A DNA stretch of 21,293 nucleotides, taken from contig MU619237.1 in NCBI GenBank assembly GCA_025201805.1, forward strand, positions 251,944 to 273,236. Reading direction: 5' to 3'. Below, in pieces: positions 1 through 10,357 of the stretch (position 1 is the stretch's first letter; each line of letters starts with the position of its first letter). The notes under the pieces were generated by a model that was given only the letters and a program-made list of their open reading frames with translations, had not been told where the DNA came from and did not search any database. Origin of the DNA: Parasitella parasitica (lineage: Eukaryota; Mucoromycota; Mucoromycetes; Mucorales; Mucoraceae). The position numbers and the translations under genes are program-made.

Positions 1-18
1 AAACGAGTATAATCTTAC

Positions 19-1713
19 ATAGATGCCACCCTCCAAAGGCAAACTTCCCCAATCACCACTAGGCCATGCAATTCGCATATTAGGAACTCGATTGTCCACA
101 AAAGCAGCGCCCGCTACACCAAAGACTTTGCGTAATACGACACTGAAATAAGGCACATCGCATTGATACAAAGCGGCCGTGAGAGTAGAGCCATAGCGGA
201 TCGTCCTACATACGTACGGTGAGCAATTCAACAAATTTGAGATGCACTATGATACGTACGCTTCCTTTTCAGCCAATGTGCCCACGGAGAAGCCAGCGTA
301 ATCTGCAAAATTGAGAATAGGTATGCCAAATGTATCGCATAAATCAATGTGTCTGCGGAACTTGTGGCAGCTTGAAGCAGAGATAACGCTTCCTTTCAAT
401 GTGCAGTCAAACGTAATGATACCAACGACATGACCATTCATTCTGGCTAAACCGCAGACTGCACCATCTCCCCAACGAGAACCAATTTCGAACCACGAGT
501 TGTGATCAACGACGCGCGTAAGGATATCACGCACTTGGTACATTCGTTGACGACGCTTAGGTATGATCGAGAGCAATTCGTCGTCTCGGCGGTTGCTAGG
601 GTCGTTGGTTGCCACGTAGGGAGGCAATTCAAAGTTGTTTGTTGGCATGTAGCTAAGGAATCGGCGAATTTGATCAAAGCAATCTTGCTCATTGGCAGCT
701 AAATTATCAATCGTGCCGTTGGCGGTGTGGATAAGTGAGCCGCCAAGAGACTCCTTTGACACTGTTTCAAACGTAGCATTAGCAACAATTGGGGGTCCAG
801 CAGCAAACAAAGAGCCAATGTCATTTGCAACTACTGAAAAGTGAGTCAATGTAGCTCTGGCAGCGCCCAAACCAACAGCAGGGCCCAAGGCAGCTGCACA
901 CACAGGAATCTCGGATAAACTGCCAATCATGTCATGCATACCAAACAGTGGTGGGAGATAGGTAGCGCCTTTCTCCAGCATGAGAGTGACAGATCCGCCA
1001 CCGCTGCTTCCGTCAATCAAGCGAACCTGTATACACAAGGGGATAAATATCAGTATTTACATTCGTGTGTGGGGTTTCTTGCTGAAAAAAAAAAAGTACC
1101 ATTGGAATCTTTAGTTTGCGAGCCAATTGTTCTGCATAAAGCTAATAGTGTACATCAATTGTGAGATGTCTATATACATATACTATCAAATAGTATGTGC
1201 CTCTCCCCTCTTACCGATTTTCCCCAAACAGCACCGTCTGCATGGCCACCGCGAATAGCAAAATCATCAGCTGCAACAATGACGTTTCTGTTCTCAACGG
1301 TGCCCTTGCCTGCAACGAAATTAGCAGCCGTATAACTTTCAACAGAGCCGTCTTTTTTATATTTTGTATTTCCAGCAACACTGCCGACTTCAACAAAGCT
1401 GTCATTGTCGAGAAAGGCATCGATACGCTCACGCACCCACAGCTTTCCGGTCGTCTTTTGTCTGATATAGCCTCTATCGGTCGTATCGGCTGTCCGGTTC
1501 TGTGTTTGACGTCGCTTAATTTCGAGAATCTCGTCCTAAAGTAAAATACATGTACAGATAGAGAGTGCACGTTAAAAGCATTTCTCATGAATATTATTAT
1601 GGGTGATCTCTATTTACTCTCCACTCTGATTTCTCGAGAGCCTCGTCCCTTGTTGCATTAGCAGGGTCTAAATGATTTGCTATGGATTGAATTCTTTGCT
1701 TAGTGGTAGCCAT
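19..1713 (-). CDS. Acyl-CoA carboxyltransferase beta-type protein (propionyl-CoA carboxylase beta-like), 3' end outside window
   Basis: Five exons on the minus strand: 1713-1618, 1535-1215, 1141-1100, 1026-260 and 205-19. A donor (GTAAGATT) at 18-11 leads out of the window, so the C terminus is missing. About 471 residues are visible, against roughly 500-550 for the family. The joins restore one frame; the 42-nt third exon encodes LYAEQLARKLKIPM, which leads into VRLIDGSSGGG. Seen: an N-terminal half with the glycine-rich loop DGSSGGG (residues 158-164) and AALGPAVGLGAARA (about 200-213), which resemble the acyl-CoA/oxyanion-forming regions of carboxyltransferases, and a C-terminal half with AGFSVGTLAEKEA followed by TIRYGS and VFGVAGAAFVD. 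Family knowledge: such subunits move CO2 from carboxybiotin to an acyl-CoA; a separate biotin-carboxylase subunit is needed and is not in this window. The substrate (propionyl-, methylcrotonyl- or other acyl-CoA) cannot be told. The start Met gives a 32-residue first exon and lies just after a TATA-like stretch (1715-1720 on the other strand). Confidence 0.88.
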
Positions 1714-2767
1714 GTTATATATCAATCAGTCATGAAATATACAGAGGAAAAGAAAGATGAACGTGTGTATATTTTATGCCATCAGGAAAGCAGTTTTTAT
1801 GTTGCAAGCATAAATTGAAATGTCGTGCGAATCAGCTTTAGTAATAAGGAAAAACTTCACTTGATACACACCTACTAGATTATTTGTAATTATTGGTGAT
1901 TCATGGGAAGCATACAGCATTAGAGCTCAATAACGCTGTAGTGGAAGCTCTTTCCCTTTGCCGATGACAAACATTGTCATTAAAATCAGCATTAATACCT
2001 ATAAGCAATTGTTTCTGAATTGCGCCTTTACAAACAAACAGAAAACACCCTTTTTCCGGAACGAGTGCATCGACAGGAAGAACAAATTCAGTAGCGCTTA
2101 TGTGTTGGCACTATCTAAGCTCGTTGCCCTTATATAAAGTAATAGCTGGTTCATGATTACAGACATCACCATTTTTGCCTTGGATATTTATGAACCTCAA
2201 CCCATCAATAGAATATTACTTTTATGTACACATCCCTAGCTAAAGCATAATCTGCAGCACTGGGTTTCATTCACAAATCTTGCTCTAAGCAATAATTTGT
2301 CGCCTTGTAATATATAGCTTTGCAAGCAAAATACAGAGAATCGTCCACTCAGACGCATACCATGTAATATACTCATGGCACGCTTACATATTTGGCCATG
2401 TGGGAAACATACAAAGTTTCTGTAGAAAAATACAGATGATGCCATGAGTGTCTTTCAGAATATAGGCTTTGATACAATGGTAAATAGTCAATGTAGTTCA
2501 GCGCTCTTTTTATCGTTGGCTTTGCTGCTCTTTAATGAAAGAAATAGGCTTAAATAATGCTTTTTAGGCAACATTTGGGGGTCAAATAGTTCGTACAACC
2601 TCTACAGCTCCAGGTTCCTAGGAAAAAGTGATACAGTAAATACCCAAGATGGACACCATGTGATAATTCAATGTTTATAGTATTTCCTCTTTTTTTTTAT
2701 TTATTTTATTTCCTTCTTCTTCTTCCCTTTGGTTCTCTCTCTCTCTCTTTTATTTTGTTCATTTCAA
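1714..2767. promoter_or_regulatory. Divergent intergenic region between the carboxyltransferase gene and the orphan gene
   Basis: About 1.05 kb that should contain both promoters. The right end, just before the plus-strand start at 2768, is strongly pyrimidine-rich: a T-rich stretch from about 2690, TTC repeats and a (CT)n run near 2733-2748. A perfect inverted repeat (ATGACAA, 3-nt spacer, TTGTCAT) lies at 1964-1980. Stop-free, protein-like minus-strand segments exist between about 1775 and 2575, but no continuous gene model emerged (see findings). No tRNA, rRNA or transposon sequence was seen. Confidence 0.5.
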
Positions 2768-4192
2768 ATGCCCTTTTTCTCTTGTTTCTCAAAGAAAAAG
2801 CAACAGCATCGACAGTCATTTATAGGCGATGAACTGCACGCTTTTGATTTGACGTGGAGAAATTACATTCCATCAGCTTCACAATTTTGCTGCTGTTTTA
2901 AGGATAGAGGCATTCAATTGGAAGACGACGATCCTTTGATAGATCCGCCCTATTACAACGATCAAACTCTGTACAGAGGCGAAGCACTAGAGAATTACGT
3001 CGATAGTGGCCCACGAGATTGGGAATTTGAGTCTGTGCTGGGCCAGAATGATTTGCCTCAGTTTGTGACAAGAAACCCGTTTGGAACCTCTAGTTTAAAG
3101 AAAAAGAAATCACATAAAAAGAAAAAGAATCGGCGGGAACGACCTGCTGTGGAGGATGCGGATGTCGAGGAAGGCAATTCAGTAGGATATAGTATTAGAG
3201 ACCAGCAGGCGGAAGAACGCTACCATGGCAACAATGATGCTGAATTTCTCGGAGATGATCAAATTGCAAACCTAGCATACAACAGATATAGTAGCCAGGT
3301 GAATTTTACGACGTCCACTGTCATATGATAATGATGAAAATACTAACTACGATTTCATTATTATAAACAGCTGATGGACCAATATGGGGAAGAACTATAT
3401 CAAGGACATGTCCAAGGCCCAATAGAACAAGAAATGCAAGCACCACCACCGCCACCACGGGAATTTTATGCAGCCAGGACAGTACCAAACATCCACTTCA
3501 ATGAGCAGCATGAAAATTATCAAGATCACGAGGAAAGGATCGCTTCAATACAATTTGCATCGTCATCAAAGCAGCAGCAGCAGCAGCAGCAGCAATCAAA
3601 GCCATTGGTGTCTGTAGAAGAAGCAGCACAAACGCTACTAAGTGACAAATTGGATGATTTGACCGAGAAATTAGTATTCATCAAAAATAACATTATGCAT
3701 ATTCGACCGCAATCCCCACAAGAAGAGGGCCGCCATCGAAAAGAACAGGAATTCGACAGGACAACGCTGCATACCTTGCGTCATGAAGAGTCGGAAGAAA
3801 GGTAAAAAAGAGCAATAAAAGGTTATATGTCCTTGATAATGTTTTGCAACTATATCTAACATCTTTACAGCCATTCCATATCTGACCTTGACTCTGTCGC
3901 ATCTGAGGCACTAGATGTATATGAAAGTGCTTCCAACGAACCCAATACAAACACTCATTCATCAACAGCTACAAGGCATTTGTCTGGCGATGAACTCCAC
4001 ATTCCATCTTTAGTTGATAATACCCCTTTTGCATCTGAACAGCACCCATTCAGTTACTTTACAGACCATTCGACGTTATTACCAAGCCATCCAGATAACA
4101 GCAATGACCAACGGGAATCAAATGTAAATAATAATGACGGTATCAATGTCCAAACTGTGCTCACTATAGGCCGCAAATGGCTTGGTGTTTAA
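2768..4192 (+). CDS. Orphan low-complexity protein, 427 residues, function unknown
   Basis: Three exons: 2768-3298, 3371-3801 and 3871-4192. The introns are GT-AG, and the second is phase 2, rebuilding a serine. I do not recognise the family. Visible features: an N terminus with MPFFSCF followed by a lysine cluster, and a further CCC triplet near residue 40, which could suit membrane attachment by cysteine acylation (inference); a strongly basic lysine/arginine stretch at about residues 115-130 that looks like a nuclear localisation signal; a run of six prolines; an eight-glutamine tract encoded by CAG repeats; and one likely helical segment, LLSDKLDDLTEKLVFIKNNI. The rest is acidic, Ser/Asn-rich and probably disordered. 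Start choice: the frame is open further upstream to a TTG at 2729, but 2768 is the first ATG and follows a pyrimidine-rich leader. A poly-A signal AATAAA lies at 4280-4285. It could be a scaffold or signalling adaptor, but nothing in the sequence proves this. Confidence 0.7.
3572..3592 (+). repeat. In-frame CAG microsatellite (7 CAG units plus CAA)
   Basis: Seven perfect CAG triplets followed by CAA encode eight glutamines inside the orphan protein. Trinucleotide tracts like this vary in length between strains. Confidence 0.9.
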
Positions 4193-4594
4193 CAGCAATC
4201 ACATCTGTTACCAAAAAAAAAAAAAACAACTAATAATAAGCTTCCTTTCTATGTGTACCCTATAACCAGCGTATTGATGAATAAAATATCTTTGTAATGC
4301 TTGATCTATTCACAAAAGCGCTTGCTCTCCTAGTTTTGGTGGTGGACGCTATACACTGCACTTTTCCCGATCAAAGGTTCGTAAGTGGCGGTTTGAATAA
4401 CGTGGCAGTTTCACACCACCTTGTGCTCTCGGGATGCAGTAATCGGGTAGTCTGTTATTGCTAATTGCATGCAGCGTTTGATAAACTATGTGCCGAGCTG
4501 CTTATGCGTTTATTCTAATTTGACGACCAGTTTCTTTTTTTTTTGTTTTTTTTTGTTTTGTTTACCCTTCTTTCAGCAATCAATCACAAGCATC
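4193..4594. promoter_or_regulatory. Intergenic region: orphan gene 3' UTR and Ku80 promoter
   Basis: Contains a poly-A run from 4204, the AATAAA at 4280-4285 for the upstream gene, then a less AT-rich stretch at about 4320-4450 with no recognisable gene. It ends in a T-rich block (about 4532-4575, T runs broken by G, then CCCTTCTTTCAG) just before the Ku80 ATG. The block resembles the T-rich leaders of other genes here, or possibly the acceptor end of a 5' UTR intron, since it ends in CAG. Confidence 0.5.
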
Positions 4595-7455
4595 ATGGCA
4601 CAAAAGAAAGCTACAGTCTTTATACTGAATGTCACCAACTCCATGTCCAAAGAATTTTCAACTTCATTGAGTGTCATGACTGAATTCATTGAAGACAAGG
4701 TAAAGCTCGAATCGTGGCCTGAAAACACGAACATAATACGATTCGCATATTAGGTCATGGCTGGCAGGAAAACAGACATGGTGGCAGTTCTTCTCGCTGG
4801 AACGCCGGGTAAGTAGCACACTGGAAGAGGATAGCCAGCGTGCCAATATGCGTTCAATTATAGAGTCTCACAACATTCTGAACGATACCACGCCTGAGCA
4901 GTATCAGGGAGTGACAAGTATGGGGCCCATCAGCCAGCCCAACGTCGATTTGCTAAAGAGAATCCAAAACCTCAGTACATCGAGTGAAGATACCAGCCCT
5001 GCTGATGGTAGGATACACATCATATGTTCAGTTGGCAGAGCCTGTTTAGACTAACCCTCCCCGCCCCCCCCCCGTTCTTTGTGTAGTTTTTGATTCTGTC
5101 ATTGTTGCTTCCCAGATGATCCGCGAACACTGTCGAAACTTGAAATATGAAAAGCGTATCATCCTTATTACCAACAACCACAACAAGATTGACTGGCTCG
5201 ACTTGGACGATGTTGCTGGCATGCTCAAAGATTTAAATGCTCAACTCACAATCATGTAAGTCAATGCATTGACCCAACTCGATTTACCAAATGTGCTTAA
5301 AACATGCTTTACAGCGGCACAGATTACAGCCGTTTATCGGATCCTGATTGTCCAGAGGATATTGCATTGAATTACAAAAACTGGCAGATTTTTATCGACA
5401 AGGCAGACACAGCAGGCGAAATTCTATCACTGCAGACAGCCTACGAAATCACACAAGAGGACTCTGCAAAGGAAGTCCGTCCTACACCATCATTTCGAGG
5501 CTATTTGTATATCGGCGATCCTCACGAGAACAATCATGTCGTTGGCATCAGCATACACATGTTTATTCGCACGAAAACCGTACCTTTACCCAGAGGCCAC
5601 AAGTATTCCGCCCACAGTGAGGGCCCAACGCACAAAGTAGAGCCTGACGCACTGTACAAATTCGACACCACCGCCAATGCAGAAACTTCTCTCACAGCCG
5701 ACGAGATAGATGAAACGGTAGTCGAGGACAAAACCCGCTTGGAACAGGCTTTTAGATTCGGCAAAACTGCCATTCTGATCTCCCGTGACGAAGTGGTCTC
5801 CAACAACTTTTCATCCAGAAAGGAAATGACGGTGATCGGATTCATTGATAAGAACCAAGTAAGGCGCTTGCTGTTGATGCGTTGCTTTGGCTACTCACCC
5901 GATTTTCCCTGTAGTTTAAGCGCCATTATATATACTCGAATGCTTATATCCTGACTGCTGGAAGCTACAACGTAGCTCAAAGTTCATTAGCACTGTCTGC
6001 ATTCGCCAAAGCTCTCTACGATGAGCAGAGCTACGCGGTGGTTCGATACGTCCAGAAAGACGACGGCCAGCCCAGAATTGGCCTTCTCCTGCCCGAAGAC
6101 AGAGAGGGAGAGGAGGATGTCGAGTACCTTTTACAATATTATGATGTAAGTCTTTTTTTTTTTTTTTGTCATTAGTAAATGTGTCCTTGCACATATCAAT
6201 CTGTTCATTCGTACAGCTTCCATTTGCAGAGGATATTCGCGACTACAAGTTTAAATCTGTTGCTGATCCCAAGGCTTCTGACCCAAAGAGCATCAATTTG
6301 ATGGATAGCCTCATCGATTCTATGGAACTGGACAACACCAAGTAACGAATGCTACCAACCGATGGATAGGATAACCTGACTGACATTTTCTTTTCTTTTT
6401 TTTATAATAACAATAGAAAGGGCAGAGATTACTTGGCCCCAGAATATTTATACAACCCCATCTTGTGGAGATTCAACAAAGCCATAAAGAACCGTGCACT
6501 GAATCCTGACGCACCTATACCTGATATAAAAGAGTCTGCCAGATGCCAGTTTGAAATCTACCCCGACTTCAAAGACAAGGCAAGCGAATACTGCGATCTT
6601 TTGGCGTCCACCTTGGAAGTCTGCAAAGTGATTGATAAGGGTAAAGGAAAGAGAAGAATGAAAGGCATGGGCGATACCGCCGACCCTGCCAATGCAGCCG
6701 ACATTAGCGAACTTCTTGGAAACTCCAAGTCATCGCAGGAAGGACCAATCTACGCACCTCTGACACCAAGCGAGAAAGCATTCAGGGCAGCCGCAGACGA
6801 CAACCATGAAGTCGAAACTGTTGGCATGATTACACCAGTCGAGGATTTCCTGGCAATTCTCAGAAAGAAATCCGAAGTGGACCAGGTGGAAATAGCTATT
6901 CGAGGGATGGTGGCTGCCATTCACAAGTTTCTTGCCATGTCTTTTGGTAACCAAAATTACCCCATTGTCATTAGCTGCTTGAAAGCATTTAGAGAAAATG
7001 CTGCAAAGGAAGATGCTGCAGCCAGCTACAACAAGCATGTGCGCGAAATCAAGCAATGGTGCAACATGCCTAACAAGTCATCCACTCGTCAAGAATTATG
7101 GAAGTCGCTGAAGACGGAGAATCTTGGACTGATTACAAACGAGGAATGTGATGATACTGATAATTTGGATACGACAAGAGAGGTCGCTGAAAAGGTTATA
7201 AAAATTGCAAGTTGTTGTACCACAGATTTGATTTTAACGTTGATTTGACAAATAGTTCTGGAATGTCGGTGAAGATGATCAGGACGCTGATGACATGATG
7301 GACTTGACTGAGGATGGCAATGACAATAAAGATGAAAATGTGGCATTTGATGCAGACGAATTGGTAAGTCGTTCTTACCGCTTGCTGACATATATACAAC
7401 ATGATACTTAGTAGATGCATGAATTTTTTTTTTTTATTAGGATGACCTGTTGTAA
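4595..7455 (+). CDS. KU80: Ku80 subunit of the Ku DNA end-binding heterodimer
   Basis: Ten exons: 4595-4699, 4754-4808, 4864-5007, 5087-5255, 5315-5858, 5915-6145, 6217-6341, 6417-7194, 7256-7363 and 7441-7455. Every join keeps frame, giving 757 residues (human Ku80 has 732). Ku70/Ku80 encircles broken DNA ends in the nucleus and starts non-homologous end joining. Domains: an N-terminal von Willebrand A-like domain starting MAQKKATVFILNVTNSMSK (residues 1 to about 240); a central Ku beta-barrel (about 240-530) including TPSFRGYLYIGD, IGFIDKNQ/FKRHYIYSNAY and RIGLLLP; the Ku80-typical DYLAPEYLYNPILWRFNKAI (about 462-481); a basic linker KGKGKRRMKG that may be a nuclear localisation signal; and a helical C-terminal domain (about 597-705) starting TPVEDFLAILRKK that looks like the animal DNA-PKcs-binding domain. 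The protein ends DELDDLL. Intron 8 uses a less typical donor, GTTATA. Poly-A signal AATAAA at 7477-7482. Family assignment is firm; the exact ends of introns 1, 2 and 8 are somewhat less so. Confidence 0.93.
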
Positions 7456-7476
7456 ATGTGTGTTTTATATTATCTG

Positions 7477-7482
7477 AATAAA
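7477..7482 (+). terminator. Polyadenylation signal AATAAA for Ku80
   Basis: A canonical AATAAA hexamer 21 nt after the Ku80 stop. It lies within 30 bp of the opposing poly-A signal of the convergent AMP deaminase gene. Confidence 0.6.
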
Positions 7483-7511
7483 TTTGGTTGTATGTTCAAA
7501 AACGACAAACA

Positions 7512-7517
7512 TTTATT
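7512..7517 (-). terminator. Polyadenylation signal AATAAA for AMP deaminase
   Basis: TTTATT on the plus strand, so AATAAA on the minus strand, 77 nt downstream of the AMP deaminase stop. If used, cleavage would fall close to or inside the Ku80 3' UTR. Confidence 0.5.
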
Positions 7518-7593
7518 TGAAATGCTATGGATTGCAAAAAGAAAAAAATAATAATAAAAAAAAAAATATAAAGTATTTACAATGCTAATACAG

Positions 7594-10117
7594 TTAATGG
7601 CCAGATCTAAATTTAGCGCGCTCAGCAACAATACCGGCGCCAGGGAATGAGGCGATATGACTGTTATCAGCGGGAGGTTTGGACATTAAATGCTGCTGAA
7701 TCGATGAAGAGTCAACGAGGCCAGCAGCACCGACATAATCCTGCTTACGGGGACCTTCTTGGCGCTCAGCCGAGTCATCTCTGGGCGCATAGCGACGAAG
7801 AGCCTCCAATTCCTCGCTCAAAGTTTCGTAGCGGAATCCAATACGAATGTCAGGCACGTTTGTCTTTTGCATATCATTTCCCTGTACGCCAGGCTTGTGC
7901 CAATCTTTGCCAATCCAATGAGACTTGATCTGATCCTCCCAGCCAGATTGAACGACAGAGTTACGAGCTAATTCACACATGTCTGTGGAAGACAGCTTCC
8001 AAATTTGAGCAGCGACGCTGTATTCCTCAATCAATGGCTCCTTGGTAAAATGGAATTGCAATGGATCATCGGTAGACAACGAAATATTGAGACCACGCTG
8101 GAAGAACTGAGGGAGAGGGTTGCGCTCATACGTTAAAAAGAGGGCGTTGTTTGAGAGGGGAGACATCGCAATACCGATCTGCGCAAGGTAATAGAGGTAT
8201 TGAAGGGCAGGGACCTTACGCAATAAGATGCCGTGACTGATTCCATACGAGGTTAAGAAGGCAGCTGTTAAATGATCAGTATCGCCAGCTTCACCGCAAT
8301 GGGGTCTTAATACCAATGTCGTAAATCCACGTGCTTGTCTCCATTTGTTTAATGCAGCCGTGTTTGCGTACATGTAATACAAGTAATAACTGTAAGGGGG
8401 ATTGATATTCGACGTCCAATCCTTTGGAAGAGGAAAGTCTTTAAAGATGGGCTTTTCAGGCTTAGACTCATCGTCGACTGTATCAAAGCCAATAACACGT
8501 TGCAAGAAAACGTGAAGCTCTGGATGGGAGCTAGGATCCTTTGTTACTTCAAAAAGAGGCTCAAATACATTGGTAATAATATCTTGAAAACTGCGGACCG
8601 CATTTGACGCTCTGTAGATGTTGTAGAGGCGAGGAATCTGGATCAGCCAGCGAACGTTTGAAGAGAATAACTTGTTGTTGACCACCCATTTGGCCAACTT
8701 GTCCCATTCATCAATTGATCTGCCGTAAATAGAGACACGGTATTCCACCATTTGGTATTTTGATGACTCCAGATCAGACACGACTTCCTTGGTAATTTCG
8801 GCAAGATATCTGCCCTGAATGTAATTATCTGTCTTCATGAAGATCTCTCTCAATCTACTCTCGCCAATTGGGTTGTATTTCAGGTTGAACTTGTCGAATC
8901 GGTGGAAGGAGTCCTTGTGGGCATGCATGTCCAAGGTGTCGATGCTAAGATCATACGCAGTTAACCCTAGACTTTCGAATACACCACGCAGAGTTAAATG
9001 GTGGTTATCACGGTAGATAACCACATCATCAGGGCTCTTCTTCATTTTGGATTTGATGAAACGCAGCAAGTGCTTTTGGTTCATGCTGCTTGAATGGTGT
9101 ACATGCGTATCCACCTTTCTCACGTTGTAGAAATCACGATGTGGGGTGCGTTTGGAATCAGCCAGTTCTTGGAATTCATTCAAAAGGATATACATTTGCC
9201 ATTTGCTATCCAAATAACGAAGTCTGCGGAAGGCGAAGCTCTTTGCGGGCCCGTCGCTAATGACGCTCAAGATGAAATCCATATCGTCATAAAATTCTCT
9301 AGGCGAAGGGACTTGGTGGATAGGGTGCTCGGCAGTCTGGTCTAATTCGTTCTTGTAGACCTGATAGAACCCATGAGGGCCCAGCCCAAAGCTGTAAACA
9401 TGACGACCAGGGATTTTGCATTGGCTGAAGTCAAAGTCGGAACCGACTGCAGCAACAGGGTCCGCCTCACGAGCCTTTTCTTTGGCTTTGCGACGTTCCA
9501 ATTCTTCAGGAGAGGGTAAGGGCCAAGATTTTGGTGGTGGAGCGGGGTAAATTTCCCAGTCATCGTGGTTACGAGGATCATCCATCAAACTTTGACTAGA
9601 GAGGGTGATATACTTTTCACGTAAATCGAGGCATTTCTGAAGGTTACCGTACAATCCGCGCAGTTCTGCAGTAATAGCATCATCTAGGCAAATTGAGCTT
9701 GGTCATTAGTTGCCATGACAACCAAACATAATTGTTTCATCTTACCTTTAGCATCAATTTTACTGTTTGGATCCGCTGCGCGTGTAACAGGTTCCTTTAC
9801 AGCGCTGGATTTCTCAGGTACATCTGGTACCGTGGGAAGGCCTTCATCGTCTCTTAAATGCAAATCAGAGAGATGGTGTGCTGCGGGTGAAACGGAAAGG
9901 CTTTGACAAAGGTATTTACTATCATGCTTTTCATTTGTGCAATTGTGAGCGATCAATGCTTTTGGGGAAATTTTGAACTCACATTTTCGATAGCTTTCAA
10001 ATGGTGGTAATCAAAATAAGGGGAATCATCAAAATTATTGATACCTTCGTCGTTTGGTGGTATATCATATTCATCATCATCATTTTCTTGTCTTGTGGTA
10101 TAGATATTATTAGGCAT
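7594..10117 (-). CDS. AMD1: AMP deaminase (AMP to IMP, purine nucleotide cycle)
   Basis: Three exons on the minus strand: 10117-9983, 9926-9746 and 9683-7594, giving 801 residues, close to yeast Amd1 (810). It hydrolyses AMP to IMP and ammonia in the cytosol and helps set adenylate levels. Catalytic signatures of the zinc AMP/adenosine deaminase fold are all present: VDTHVHHSSSMNQKHLLRF (His299 and His301 as zinc ligands), LRPHCGEAGDTDHL (His567, Glu570), MSPLSNNALFL, and SLSTDDPLQFHFTKEP (about 640-655). The metal loop reads HHSSSMN where I recall Ala/Cys-containing versions in yeast and animals, a minor variation. The N-terminal region (about residues 1-100) is acidic and variable, as usual for this family. 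Start: MPNNIYTTRQ is the first ATG after a 45-nt T tract. The first intron is the weakest join: donor GTGAGT is clear, but the only acceptor that keeps frame is AAAAG at 9928-9927 with little pyrimidine tract. Confidence 0.93.
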
Positions 10118-10125
10118 CTCAATTA

Positions 10126-10126
<1 letters not shown>

Positions 10127-10171
<45 letters not shown>
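10127..10171 (-). repeat. Poly-T tract (45 nt on the sense strand) 9 nt upstream of the AMP deaminase ATG
   Basis: An uninterrupted run of 45 A on the plus strand, so T45 on the coding strand of AMP deaminase, separated from its start codon by GTAATTGAG. It is presumably in the 5' UTR or core promoter. Such a length is prone to slippage, so the count in the assembly may not be exact. Confidence 0.9.
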
Positions 10172-10173
<2 letters not shown>

Positions 10174-10357
10174 AATTGATAAGACAAGAAGGCAGCAAAG
10201 TCGATCCAAAAATGCAAACAATTTATAGCCATGGAAAAAAAAAATAGTACTGGTTTTCCCCTAGCGTGGCTAACGGAAACAAATCTAGTTGCCATCAACA
10301 CCCTAAATATAGGACAAATCAGTTAGATCACTTAAAGAAAAAATAAACAAACGAATA

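Noticed and set aside
1197-1588. Overlapping frames on both strands in the carboxyltransferase gene
   Set aside because: Shadows of exon 2, whose frame matches the family.
3671-3965. Two minus-strand frames across the orphan gene
   Set aside because: They overlap confirmed plus-strand exons and an intron and show no recognisable features.
4320-4470. Possible tRNA or other RNA gene in the less AT-rich stretch (contains GGTTCG)
   Set aside because: No cloverleaf pairing around the T-loop-like sequence could be found.
7195-7248. Unspliced Ku80 end (VIKIASCCTTDL)
   Set aside because: Intron sequence; splicing continues into the acidic C-terminal exon.
10001-10301. Frames reading through the A45/T45 tract as poly-Lys or poly-Phe
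   Set aside because: Homopolymer artefacts; the AMP deaminase ATG lies after the tract and no ATG-started gene uses it.
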